A stretch of 64,000 nucleotides of DNA from Sugiyamaella lignohabitans (lineage: Eukaryota; Ascomycota; Dipodascomycetes; Dipodascales; Trichomonascaceae), in assembly GCF_001640025.1 (NCBI RefSeq), contig NC_031671.1, positions 682,001-746,000 on the forward strand, written 5' to 3'. This document shows, piece after piece, positions 38,035 to 49,486 of the stretch. The translations under genes and the position numbers were made by a program. The notes below the pieces were generated by a model. That model had not been told where the DNA came from and did not search any database. It saw only the letters and a program-made list of their open reading frames with translations. Each line of letters opens with the position of its first letter. The first letter of the stretch is position 1.

Positions 38035-41000
38035 ATGGTCCCTCCTACTTCGATAATAAATCAAAATGGCTTTGCTGGCCAGCCAGAGCTTATGAATCAG
38101 TTTACTAGCAACCGGATCACGTTTTATTTGAATGGTGTGAAGAAGGTTGTTTCGGAACCTGATCCAGAGGCAACTTTAGTCGAATTTATTCGTGGAGAGT
38201 TGGAGCTCCCTGGAACTAAAATTGGCTGCTCAGAAGGCGGGTGTGGAGCATGTACAGTTGTTATTGCGCAATGGGATAGGTCTTTAGGACGAGCAGAGTA
38301 AGTCAATCAAGTAGCAAACTGTTTTGACTTGGATTCACTAACTTGATTACAGTCATAAAGCGGTCAACGCGTGTATTGTACCTCTAATTTCAATTGATGG
38401 TAAACATTTGATTACCGTAGAGGGTATTGGCTCCTCGGAAGTTCCGCATCCTGTTCAGGAAAGAATCGCACTTTTTCATGGATCGCAATGTGGCTTTTGT
38501 ACCCCCGGCATAGTTATGAGCCTATATGCCTTATTGAGGAATTGTTATAATCGACATCCCACTCAGCAGGAGATTAGTGAAGCATTTGATGGAAACTTGT
38601 GTAGATGTACAGGTTACAAACCCATATTGGACGCTGCAAACTCGTTTGTTGAGGGAGGAGGTATAGTGTCTAAAGAAAACGGAAATGCTGAAACAAATGG
38701 GACTTCTACAGGATCTGGGGGCTGCTGTAGAATGTCAAATGACCAGGCATGTGCCTGTATGAGGAATCAAAAATCCCCTAATGGGTTTCCATTAAAAGAG
38801 CACAACTTCCATGAGCAAGCAAGAGGCCAGTCGGGATCCCCTGTAGAGCTTATATTCCCTCCCGGGCTAAAAAAGTTCGAACCAGTACCGCTTTTTTATG
38901 GGAATGAACGTAAAGTATGGTTTAGGCCTTTGACAAAACGACAGCTGCTTGAAATTAAAGATCGATACCCGAAAGCTAAATTGGTGGGAGGTGCCACAGA
39001 AATACAGATTGAAATTAAGATGAAGCAAATGGATTACAACGTCTCAGTGTTTGCCAACGATATTGATGAATTGAAACAATTTCATTATGATGAAGAACGG
39101 AAAGGTGTTGAATTTGGTGCTAATATTGACCTATCAACTCTGGAACATCGTCTTAATGAAATGACAAGTCTAATCGGAACGGAAAAATCTCAGATTTACC
39201 AAGAAATTGTCAAGCAACTGAAATATTTTGCAGGTAGACAGATAAGAAACGTTGCAACACCTGCGGGAAATATTGCAACAGCTAGTCCTATTTCAGACCT
39301 GAATCCAGTTTTAGTGGCAGCAGATGCAGTTCTGACAGTTGAATCTCTCAGTGACGGCATACAGGAAATTCCCATAAGCAAATTTTTTATTGGTTACAGG
39401 AAAACTTTATTACCAGATGGTGGAATAATATCCAAAATATTTGTCCCCGAGAGTTTGCCCCAAAGAGAAGTTGTTCGTGCTTTCAAACAAGCAAAACGGA
39501 AGGATGATGATATTGCCATTGTAACAGCCTGTTTGAGACTGGTTGTTGATAAAGATTTCAAAATCACTAAAGCAAGATTGGCCTATGGTGGTGTTGCGCC
39601 TATGACAGTTCGTGCGTTGAAGACTGAAGAGCGTCTTCTAGGCATGGAAGTATCTGATAGTACATCTGATGCTATCATCAGCTTAAGTGTCAATTCATTA
39701 AACAATGATGATTTTAAAAACATCACCTTTGGAGTTCCTGGTGGTATGGCTATTTTTCGAAGAACTTTGGTAACATCGTTCTTTTACAAGTTCTATCAAA
39801 CAGTACTGCAATCGTTTGGGTTCATACGAACACTTGATGGGGATGCTGTTGAGGAGGTCACACGAAATTTCCCCATCGGTAAGCGAGATCTTGATAATGC
39901 TTTTGAGAAGAAAGTTTTGGGCAAGAGCAACCCGCATATGTCAGCTTTGAAACAAGTGACTGGAGAAGCTACTTATGTCGATGATATTCCCCCGTTCCAT
40001 AAGGAGTTGTTCGGAGTTCAAGTCATGTCCACTCGTGCCCATGCGCGCATAGTGTCAGTGGATTACTCACCGATTTTTGAAATTGATGGTGTTGTTGGCT
40101 ATGCGAATGTAGATGACATCGTTTCGAAACAAGCCAACATGTGGGGCCATTTTGAGGATGGAAAAGAAGAGTTCTTTGCTGACGGAAATGTACGATATAT
40201 TGGCCAGTGTATTGGCTTAGTAGTGGCTAAAGATAGAGAAACAGCAGCTCGTGGTGCGCGGGCTGTGGTTGTTGAATATGAAGACATAGACCCAAAAGTT
40301 ATCACGATTGAAGATGCCATTAAGTATAACAGTTTTTTCAATCTAGAGAGGAAAATTGTAAAAGGAGACGTTGAAAGTGCATTTCAAACTGCAGCCCATA
40401 TAGTTGAGGGGACAACTAGGATTGGTGCTCAAGAACATTTCTATCTCGAAACTCACGGGTGTATTGCAGTGCCAGAGGAGGATAATGAAATGAAGATATA
40501 TACGTCTGGCCAGGCCCCCAATGCTACCCAAGTCAGCGCAGCGCAGGTGTTAGGTATACCAGCTAACCGAATTGTTGCTCGAGTGAAAAGATTAGGAGGA
40601 GGATTTGGTGGTAAAGAAAGTAGGTGTTGTCAAATCTCATCCATTGCAGCGGTGGCAGCCCGAAAATTCAAAAAGCCAGTTAGGATCATTTTGACCAGAA
40701 GTGAAGATATGCTCACGATGGGACAGCGCCATCCATTTTTGATTCGATGGAAAGTTGGTCTGGATAAAAATTTCCGGTTTATTGGTCTTAAATCTAAGTT
40801 GTACGCTAATGCTGGATGGAGTCTTGACCTCACCGCCGGTGTCGTGGAACGAGCTTTGTTTCACATGGATAATTGCTATGATTTTCAAAATTGCCATTTT
40901 GAAGGATTTGCATGCAAGACCAATACGGCCTCTAACACCGCGTTCCGTGGTTTTGGTGGGCCTCAAGGAATGTTTGGAGCAGAATCATTGATTTATGAAG

Positions 41001-42226
41001 TGGCAGAAACACTTGGTATAGAACCTGATACTCTTCGTGAACTCAATTACTTCAGACCCGGATCCTCCACGGCGTATCAGCAGCCTATGAATGAAGACTT
41101 CACGGTGCCACTATTGGCGAAGCAAGTCAAGGAACAAGCGAATTTTCAACAACTCCGAGCTGAAGTTGACGCATTTAACAAAGAGCACAAGTGGATCAAG
41201 AGGGGATTAGCTCATGTTCCTACTGCTTTTGGAGTTTCGTTTGGTGCATTGTTCTTAAACCAGGCAGGAGCACTTATTCATATCTATGAAGATGGGTCTG
41301 TATTACTAGCCCATGGCGGTACAGAGATGGGCCAAGGTCTGTTCACCAAAATGGCCATGGTTGCAGCCGAAGAATTAGATGTTCCGTTAGAAAGTGTTTT
41401 CACATCTGAGTCAGCAACTAACACAGTTGCAAATGCATCTCCTACAGCTGCCTCGGCATCCAGTGACTTGAACGGAATGGCTGTTAAGGATGCTTGTGAT
41501 CAACTTAACAAGAGACTTAAGCCATATCGAGAGAAATTTGGCCCTGAGGCAACCATGAAGGAACTGGCCCACGCCGCTTACTTCGATCGTGTGAACCTCT
41601 CAGCTAATGGATTTTATAAAACACCCGATATAGGATATGTCTGGGGAGATCCCAATCCTAAACCAGCCTTTTTTTATCATACACAGGGCGCAGCTGTTTC
41701 AATGGTTGAAGTCAACACTTTGACAGGGGATTGGTCATGCCTCCGTACAGATATCAAAATGGATGTTGGGCGACCATTGAATCAAGCAATCGATTATGGC
41801 CAGATAGAAGGTGCCTATATTCAGGGCCAGGGGCTTTTTACAATGGAGGAGTCTCTGTGGTTACAAAGTGGTGCACTTTTCACCCGTGGTCCAGGGGCCT
41901 ATAAAATTCCGGGATTTCGAGATATCCCTCAAATTTTCAATGTAGGGATATTGCAAGATCGTCCATTCAAACATTTGAAAACTATCAACAGAAGTAAAGG
42001 TATTGGTGAACCTCCTTTGTTTCTCGGGTCAACAGTTTTTTTCGCCATCAGAGATGCATTACTAGCGGCCAGGAAACAGAATGGTAAAACAGAACCTCTT
42101 GTTGGAGTTCAGAGTCCATTAACAAGCGAGAGGATTCGTAATCTCTGTGGTGATAGTTTAGTTGATCTCTCAATTCAGGCTGTGCAACCCACAATGGACC
42201 AGAAAGAATTTTTTGTAGTTGCGTAA
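38035..42226 (+). CDS. xanthine dehydrogenase, two exons
   Basis: The spliced model is join(38035..38297,38353..42226), 1378 residues, the usual length for fungal xanthine dehydrogenase (hxA type). It oxidises hypoxanthine and xanthine to urate with NAD+. The first 2Fe-2S site is CSEGGCGAC (65-73) plus Cys95, formed only after splicing. The second is CGFC (134-137) and CRC (171-173). The FAD domain follows, with KLVGGATE and FFIGYRKT. The molybdopterin domain has GGGFGGKE, FRGFGGPQG and AHGGTEMGQG, and the catalytic Glu in GIGEPP near 1300. The intron is 55 bases with donor GTAAGT and CACTAAC before the acceptor. Saccharomyces lacks this gene. An upstream ORF overlaps the start. Confidence 0.95.
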
Positions 42227-42367
42227 GCTTTTTTGTTGATAGTATATATAGTATTACTTTAGTTAATAGGATATTATTGACATAAACATTAAATTCGCAC
42301 CTGGTAACAACATAAATATTACCATCAAATAAATAAATAAATAAGTTTAGAACAAGTATAACGACTA
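42227..42367. other. convergent 3' spacer after XDH
   Basis: Contains AAATAAATAAATAAATAAG near 42327-42345, a tetranucleotide run likely usable for 3' end formation on either strand. Confidence 0.4.
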
Positions 42368-42956
42368 TCACCGCTGTACCCAGTGAGCATAATGACCCTC
42401 GACTTGATTCACACACTGTGAGCAGTCTTTGCGAAAGCCCATGACAAGCCGAAATGAAGAGGGGTTGGTGGAGTACGTTTCAAGTACTGGATAGGGGGTC
42501 CCATTGTGGGGGCTAGCACCTTTCCAGATTCCCTGATCACCACCAAAGGGATCCTTGTCTTCTTCGGAAGATAAGATAGAATCAGCCTTCTTTGCTTCAC
42601 CACCACAAGTGCTACTTGTAGTATTTATCCCAAAAGTGCCTTCGTTTCGTCGAGCTTTAGCTGGACCCTTGTCGCCAACCAGTTGCAAGTCTACAGAAGA
42701 TGTAGGAAAACCATGACGTATATTATCGTTTACTTGATTCTGGTTGACTGTACTGAGCAGTAATAAAAGGCTCTGTCCTACCTCATCCCTGAAATCATTT
42801 TGACTGTGAAGAGAACTGTGGCCATCCCCTATCCTCAGTTTTTTCAAAACCTACTAGTTAGTATTCCATAAATAAGCTCTTGAGGCAAATGAAACTTACG
42901 GGCTCGCTATCCGAGACGTAGATGGCGGCGTCCAAAGCTGTACGAGTTATTCCCAT
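42368..42956 (-). CDS. hypothetical protein, two exons, 179 aa
   Basis: The spliced model is join(42368..42850,42900..42956). Exon 1 (57 bases) reads MGITRTALDAAIYVSDSEP and is joined in phase 0 to VLKKLRIGDG. The 49-base intron has GTAAGT, TACTAAC and a TAG acceptor, so the model is well supported. I do not recognise the family. Visible: a Leu run (QSLLLLLSTV) around 44-53, a polar middle, and a C-terminal segment (about 130-179) with WKGASPHNGTPYPVLETY and C-x2-C...H (KDCSQCVNQVEGHYAH), which could bind a metal or form a disulfide. Convergent with XDH. The clean intron argues for a real gene; function open. Confidence 0.72.
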
Positions 42957-43371
42957 TTTACATCGAGATTTTTAAATAAGTGGTTGATTGTTGACTGATT
43001 ATTTCGCAAAGTTACCAAACCGCCTTCTGATATTTTCAGATCAACACTGTTTATGAACCTTTATTACAATCAAATTCTGTTACATATATGCATGCTGCAG
43101 CCGCTTATCTTATCTAACGGTGAACAACCCATTTTCGATCAAATATATCAAATTCCTTGCCCTAAACTTTGTTCAACGTCGGCTGATGAGAAGTTTGATC
43201 TACTTGTCTTCAATTCTCTTTCTAATGTTGTAGCTACTAAATAAGCAATGTTTTACACAAGGCATGTTATAGCCCTCATATAGATAGTGTGACAAAAGTG
43301 AATTTTTGTGCGAACTTTACGCATAAAACACATAACAAGGTACACACGTCAACCTATCCCTTGAAAGATAA
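42957..43371. other. intergenic between two minus-strand genes
   Basis: About 415 bases holding the promoter of the hypothetical gene and the 3' end of the hydrolase gene. Nothing recognised. Confidence 0.4.
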
Positions 43372-44630
43372 TCATAATATAGTACTAGTACTAGAATCGA
43401 CAGATTTTGCTTCAAACACTCCTTCCAGAAATGCTATTATCTTATCATAGACGGGAGACTTTGACTGAAATAATACATCAACGTGAACACCGTTGGGAAC
43501 TTCGAACGCATTGCTTATGTTGGTCATGGACGCAAAGCGCGCTACATCGTCTTTCATAAGTTCTTCTTCTCCCCAGGTGATCAACGTACGCGCTGGTAAT
43601 ACATTTTCCCAAAAGCCAATGTTTTCCTTTATCAATAAGACAGGGCTAACCCAAGGAGACGTCTGTCTTGTAAGTTTGTCTGGGCAATACTCATTTGCCC
43701 AAAAGCATAACCGTTCAGTATTTAAAATATCCTCATGAGCATTCTTTACATATGAAGAGTCTGCATCGTGGACAACTGCTTCTATTGCAAGATTAACCCA
43801 TGGTGATATGAGTATGGCTCCCTTGACAGCAGTGTCCTTGCATTTACTTGTAGTGGGACTTGCGGTCGGAAACCCATGCTTTAGATGTGCTAACAAGGCA
43901 AGTATCAAATTTCCTCCACAAGATTCACCAGCAAGCACAATATTCTCACATGCCTCAACATCAAGCAAATGGCGATAAAGAGAAGCAATTTCTTCGATTT
44001 GTGTTGGGTATCTATGCTCTGGTGACAATGAATAGTCCAATATCAAGACGTTTAATCTTACGCTAGGGAATGCTCTCACGATAGCAGTCAACAACCAAAC
44101 TTGGGGAAGAGATAGCGGAAATACAAATCCACCTCCATGACAGAATATCAGAACAGGATCCTCTGGTTGTCTATCATCCAGTTCAACCAGCCAATAAGCA
44201 GTAAATCCATCTGAAGCGTACTTTTTGCCGTAGTTCTTAAACGGTTTCTTCATTGTCCATCCCAGAACCTTTGCGGCACTAGTAGGCATAAGGGCCCTTA
44301 AATAATCTGTTAGAATCACCAGTTCTCTTCCCGTGACAGGAGCTTCAATCTATAGACATTACTTACCTGATTTGGGCAGCGTTGAGATTGGAGTTAAGCT
44401 CGTTTATTATTCTGTATTTTAAAGTACTGGATAATGATCTATGATACTGAGTTCTCCCTGCAATGTACTTTCCTACTGTCCATAATCCTACAAAGGCTTA
44501 CCCTGTTAGTTTTTCACTTAAATCAACTGTTGTTGAAGTTATACTTACGAATAGTAGACAAGAACCCACCTAGTCCGAGAACATCAAGGACTGAGGACTT
44601 AACTTTCTCGCCACTCTCCCTATCAGTCAT
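43372..44630 (-). CDS. alpha/beta hydrolase, Say1-like (steryl acetyl hydrolase), three exons
   Basis: The spliced model is join(43372..44296,44367..44487,44549..44630), 375 residues. Exon 1 starts MTDRESGEKV; exon 2 encodes LWTVGKYIAGRTQYH...NAAQIR; exon 3 continues ALMPTSAAKVLGWTMKK. Donors are GTAAGT in both introns; CTAAC lies 10-12 bases before the last acceptor (TTTAAG). The catalytic core has the oxyanion motif FCHGGGF, the nucleophile elbow GESCGGN, the acid in TWGEEEL and a His in NGVHVDVLF. The HGGG family includes Say1, which deacetylates steryl acetates at the ER. The enzyme class is firm; Say1 identity is likely but unaligned. Earlier single-exon reading would lose about 67 residues. 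Confidence 0.8.
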
Positions 44631-46207
44631 TTGATGCCTGGAGGAGTACTGATTTATAGAGCTGGGAGTCAGGTGTAAAAGGGAGAGACATCAAATCATA
44701 AGTTCATGTTCTCTTTTATGAGTTAATTGTGCATATCTGATTACATCGTTGCGTCGATCGTTTCGTACAGCGTGCATAATCGACTAACCAGTCTCCACCT
44801 AAATACATTGCAGCTAGTTAATGAGGGGTAAAGCTGATTTCCTTATCAAAGGAATCTTTGTTCCTATTTTATGTCCTATGTACATAGTACACGAGTTTAA
44901 GATCCTGATGTTTGCTCTAATTGAGGTGGCCCAGTCTCGTATCTGCTAACAGCATCACGTGATATTTCGAAGTTCTAGTTAGATTAGCTAATTAACCTAA
45001 TACTTTCTCTGCTAGAAAGCTACAAGCCTTATATTTCGTATCCAAATAATGAGAAGGGTCTGAAGCAATCTCTTACTTTCTGAGTTATAGTCACCACGGG
45101 TCGGGACTTGAATGGGTGATTGATCCGGTTTCGTTTGGAAAGTCCAAATAAGGCTTACACTGTAGATATAACTTACAAGATAGAACTATTAAAGTTGCAT
45201 TCTAGTTTTGATTTAGACTCCTTTAGAGCCAAGCTAATTAACAGGTCGCATCAGATTTGTGTAGTCTGCCAGCTGAGGTATGCGTAGTATTTTATCTGCC
45301 ATGTGGAAGTGAGGAATAGCGAAAATACAGAGTGCTCTTAATGGTTTATGGGCTCAACCAACTAGCTGGTAGCGGAGTCCAAATATCCATAGAGAATAAA
45401 AGTATACTATACTTACGTTAGCAAGCCAGTATAATCCAGGGACACTTGGTCACCTTTAACTGACAACCATTAATTACAAATCTTGGACTACGGGCCTTGA
45501 AATTAATGATCGAAGATCAGACGTTATTGTACGCATACACGCAATGTGATAAGCCCTATAAACCAGCTGGGGTAGGGGAGAGGAATATTTGAGAGCGAGA
45601 ACTGGCTATCCTAGCCAGATCATAAGGGACATTTCATCTTCATCCACCCAATTTTGGTCCCAGTAAAATGTAGTGAAACAGCACCATAGTTTGGGCATAC
45701 CAGCACGGCTAGCAAGCCTATATATACAAGAGTGACCGACCTCCTTACTTCACTTTTATTGTTATAAATTGTAGTAGGAATTATGTTAAACCTCTTATAT
45801 GTAAAAGGCATTTGAGAGCTTCACTATAGAACTCTTAAATCCAAGTGCTTGAAATCAATTTCAGACAGATCGGTGCCAAATTCTCATTATATGCCTATTG
45901 AAGAAAAAGATCTGACGATCGTATATCGACTCAGCATGACTCGTAGTCATAGTCATGCCAACTTTTCAGTAACTTGGAATATTCAATTTCCAGTGGAAAG
46001 TCCCCTTATAATATAAGCCTGTCGGAGCAATGACTGATGCGTTTCCACTAGATATCGAACTTAGAAGGGCGTGTTCGGTTCCGACACGGCTTTCAAAGTC
46101 CGATTCGGGTTTGGACCTGCAGTAAGTACAATGTACCAATGTAAACATTGAGGGTCCAGCGAACTGATATATAAAAATACTGTTAACTGTGATCTAGACT
46201 GACGGAG
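44631..46207. other. 1.6 kb divergent promoter region
   Basis: Between the hydrolase and nitronate monooxygenase starts. It contains the E-box palindrome ATCACGTGAT at 44953-44962. No coding frame above 63 codons and no RNA gene recognised. Confidence 0.45.
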
Positions 46208-47293
46208 ATGAGACTTGCGCGATATAGATTATACTCAACAATGGCAACTAACTGGTTATTTACAGAATTAAAGCTGAGAATCCCAGTGATTCAAGCACCT
46301 ATGGCAGGTGTCAGCTCAAGTTCGATGGTAGTTGCTGCTAGTAAAGCAGGAATTTTGGGGTCTCTGGGAGGTGGAATGATGCAACCAGAAGTTTTAAGAA
46401 AAGAGATTGAAGCTATTCGCAATCAGACAGACCGGCCATTCAATATCAATCTATTTGTAATAGACAACTATGAACAAGGGTTTGACGTGCGTACCAAAGA
46501 CATCCAGTGGCTGAAAGATTATTATAAGCAAGAAGGCGTTGAGTTCAATCTTCCAAAATCATTTGCACCTAAATTCCAAGATCAATTTGAGACCTTGCTC
46601 GAATTGGCACCCCCTGTTGCAAGTTTTGCCTTTGGAATTTTGTCTGCCGAACAAGTCGATGCATGCCATGAGCGTGGCATCAGAGTAATTGGTACAGCTA
46701 CTAGTGGTGAAGAAGCCGTTGCTTGGGAAAAAGTTGGTGCTGATGCGATTTGCGCTCAAGGAACCGAGGCTGGTGGTCACAGAGGTAACTTTATTAATCT
46801 CGATGATCCTGGCCTGGGTCTATTCGCCTTAATTCCAGAGATTAAACGGCAAGTAAAAATTCCCGTGATTGCTGCTGGCGGAATCATGAGCGGCCAAGGT
46901 ATAGTGGCATCCCGTTTGCTAGGTGCAGATGTGGCCCAGCTAGGGACCTACTTTTTAGCCTCGACAGAAGCAGGAATACCCTCTGGTTATCTCAAATCAT
47001 TGGCTGGTCAGAAGTCTGGCTCAAACACATCGCTTACGAAAGGCTTCAGTGGGAGATATGCAAGAGGAATTGTCAACAAATTTATGAATACTAGTAAAGA
47101 GCACTCTATTTACCCATATCCTATCCAAAATGCGCTAACTCAACCTTTACGGAAAGCTACACTGGCTAAAGGTGACGCTGAGAGTTACTCACTATGGTCG
47201 GGCCAAGGTCTATACCAGGTCAAAGAGGGCGAATCTATTTCAGACCTTGTCGATAGCCTCGAAAGGGAGATATCACAGACTAAACTGCCATAA
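46208..47293 (+). CDS. nitronate monooxygenase (2-nitropropane dioxygenase family)
   Basis: A 361-residue FMN-dependent TIM-barrel enzyme that oxidises alkyl nitronates such as propionate-3-nitronate. The start has the family's PVIQAPMAGVSSS segment (28-40), followed by GILGSLGGGMM. The phosphate-binding and active-site segment GTEAGGHRG is near 186-194. IPVIAAGGIMSGQ is near 217-229, and GADVAQLGTYFLAS near 239-252. Two starts are possible: the ATG at 46208 adds 11 basic residues (MRLARYRLYST) that could aid mitochondrial import, while the ATG at 46241 begins MATNWLF as cytosolic homologues often do. Single exon. Confidence 0.88.
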   Translation: MRLARYRLYSTMATNWLFTELKLRIPVIQAPMAGVSSSSMVVAASKAGILGSLGGGMMQPEVLRKEIEAIRNQTDRPFNINLFVIDNYEQGFDVRTKDIQWLKDYYKQEGVEFNLPKSFAPKFQDQFETLLELAPPVASFAFGILSAEQVDACHERGIRVIGTATSGEEAVAWEKVGADAICAQGTEAGGHRGNFINLDDPGLGLFALIPEIKRQVKIPVIAAGGIMSGQGIVASRLLGADVAQLGTYFLASTEAGIPSGYLKSLAGQKSGSNTSLTKGFSGRYARGIVNKFMNTSKEHSIYPYPIQNALTQPLRKATLAKGDAESYSLWSGQGLYQVKEGESISDLVDSLEREISQTKLP

Positions 47294-47620
47294 CATGGTA
47301 TAGCATAAATGTTTATTGATTGAGGTCTCGGCGGCAGCACCTTCAAGGGCATATGGGATACAATTTCATGCAGGGTCCTAATAAACCTGCTAACCACTAA
47401 TACTTTTCTCTAAATAGGACACCAAAAAATGCTTTGCTCTTACAACAGTCTATCTTATCTTATTGATATATATACTAGGTATTATAATTACAGCCAGGAG
47501 CCAAAATAAATCAAGACGAAGGATTGGTAGCAGTCACGTGATCAACGGCATAGAAATATAAGGTGACCATCTCGAGATGACCTGCTTCTGTGTAAAGTGC
47601 TATAAAAAACTCAGATAAAT
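47294..47620. other. intergenic, COQ6 promoter
   Basis: About 330 bases; contains the TCACGTGA site and TATATATAC near 47466. No gene. Confidence 0.45.
47534..47541 (+). promoter_or_regulatory. TCACGTGA E-box upstream of COQ6
   Basis: Perfect 8-base palindrome 80 bases before the COQ6 ATG. CACGTG with this flank is the Cbf1 core and is common before respiratory genes in non-Saccharomyces yeasts. Binding is inferred. Confidence 0.45.
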
Positions 47621-49246
47621 ATGTCGGGGTTAATCAGGCTCGGTTGGCGCCCACTGAGTCGGGCACGGTTTATCCGAAAACCATCGCCTGCTGTTGGATC
47701 ACATTCTAAACTATTAGCTAGCCGATCTCAATGGGGCCTGATTCGACACCTCTCAACTGTTGGTCCAATTCTACAAGCAGAACCTTCCAGCATTGACAAT
47801 CAGAGTATTGATGCATCTAAAACAGACAAAGCTGGTGCTGTAAATGAACAAAAAGTATCATATCATGATGTTGTTATTATCGGTGGTGGTCCTGCTGGGT
47901 TGACATTGTTCACGGCTCTCAAAAATTCACCTGTCACATCCAACCTCGATATTGTCTTGGTTGAGGGCTCCAGTTTAGAACGGTTGCGGTCTTGGAGTCT
48001 ACCTGAGAATTTATATGAAAATAGAGTAAGCAGCTTGACTCCGAGGTCAGTGGAATTTCTCAAGTCCATTGGCGCCTGGGACCATGTTCATCACGAGCGA
48101 GTTCAGGATTATCATGAGATGAAGGTATGGGATGGTTGCTCCGACTCGCGAATTGAGTTTGATCCTTATATCTTGGGTGAGAACAACGAAATTGCCTGGA
48201 TGATTGAAAACTCGAATCTTCAGAATTCTTTACTTTCAAGGCTTGCTGAGCTGGATTCAAGTGCAAGTGTGAACAATGTGGTCGATTCTGCAAAAGTCAA
48301 ATCAATATCCAGACAACCATCAGAGCAAAATAACAAGCAAGATGGCCAAGTTTCACTAGGGGCTGCAACCTGGGATTCCTCTTCATGGCCTGTTGTTGAA
48401 CTTGAAAATGGCAGAAAACTGTCAGCAAGACTACTGGTCGGAGCTGACGGTGGCAATTCGCCTGTCCGTACCTTCGCTGGTATTCAATCCCGAGGTTGGG
48501 ACTATGAACGTCACGGACTTGTAGCTTCTGTGAAACTCGAATGGGAAGATTTCAGATCAATTGCATGGCAGAGGTTTTTAGTCACTGGGCCCATTGCACT
48601 ACTTCCGCTTCCTAATGGATTCTGCAGTTTAGTATGGTCTACAACGCCAGAGAATGCCCAACATCTGAAGTCGTTAACTCCTGCTGCATTCTGTGCGATG
48701 GTTAATGCTGCATTCCGTCTGGGCCCTGTCGATCTAAAGTATCTACACACTATAACTGATGAAGCTACTCTGATTGACGAAATAGAGTGGAGGATACAGA
48801 ATACAAACATAGTCGATGAAGACAATAACGTACCTGTCCCAATATCAGAAGTTTTAGACAAGTCTAGAGCCAGTTTCCCTTTGAAGATGAAACATGCTGA
48901 TACTTATGTTTCAGAGCGTGTTGCTTTAGTTGGCGATGCTGCACACACCACCCATCCGCTGGCTGGTCAAGGCTTGAATATGGGCCAATCAGATGTAGCA
49001 AATCTTGTTCAGGCCATTGAGACAGCTACTAAACGCGGTCTTGATATTGGCTCCCTTCTAGCACTTGAACCGTACTGGGCCTCCTCATACTGGTCGAATC
49101 ATATAAAGCTCGGAGTAGTCGACAAGCTGCACAAGCTGTATTCCTCGGACTTTGGTCCACTTGTTCAGCTGAGATCCTGGGGTCTAGACTTTTTTAACGA
49201 ATCTCCTTTCCTCAAGCGTTTGCTCATGAGTAACGCATCCAAATAG
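47621..49246 (+). CDS. COQ6: ubiquinone biosynthesis monooxygenase Coq6
   Basis: A 541-residue flavoprotein that hydroxylates the C5 position of the ring in coenzyme Q synthesis on the matrix face of the inner membrane. The N-terminal ~45 residues are Arg/Ser-rich with no acidic residues, a good mitochondrial presequence. The FAD Rossmann motif VIIGGGPAG is at about 85-93. The second FAD motif, VALVGDAAHTTHPLAGQGLN, lies at about 435-454. LLVGADGGNSPVR (the DG motif) is near 270. Length is a little above yeast Coq6 because of an insert near 220-250 that is Ser/Gln-rich. Single exon. Confidence 0.93.
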   Translation: MSGLIRLGWRPLSRARFIRKPSPAVGSHSKLLASRSQWGLIRHLSTVGPILQAEPSSIDNQSIDASKTDKAGAVNEQKVSYHDVVIIGGGPAGLTLFTALKNSPVTSNLDIVLVEGSSLERLRSWSLPENLYENRVSSLTPRSVEFLKSIGAWDHVHHERVQDYHEMKVWDGCSDSRIEFDPYILGENNEIAWMIENSNLQNSLLSRLAELDSSASVNNVVDSAKVKSISRQPSEQNNKQDGQVSLGAATWDSSSWPVVELENGRKLSARLLVGADGGNSPVRTFAGIQSRGWDYERHGLVASVKLEWEDFRSIAWQRFLVTGPIALLPLPNGFCSLVWSTTPENAQHLKSLTPAAFCAMVNAAFRLGPVDLKYLHTITDEATLIDEIEWRIQNTNIVDEDNNVPVPISEVLDKSRASFPLKMKHADTYVSERVALVGDAAHTTHPLAGQGLNMGQSDVANLVQAIETATKRGLDIGSLLALEPYWASSYWSNHIKLGVVDKLHKLYSSDFGPLVQLRSWGLDFFNESPFLKRLLMSNASK

Positions 49247-49486
49247 CAGTAATTCCCTTACTTTATAATACTACTCACAATTGCAAAATATATCCATTTG
49301 GTGAAATTCGAGACTTATTCTTCCGGATGTGGTCTCATTAAATACCAGGCTTTGCAATAAATAGCTATATATAACTTGGTTTCTAAAAGAGCATCCCCTG
49401 CGTTTCTTATCTTATCTTTTGAACTGCAGCCGTACTATATATAGATGATCTAATCTAGCTAGTGATCAGTTTGCCAAGAACAAGGT

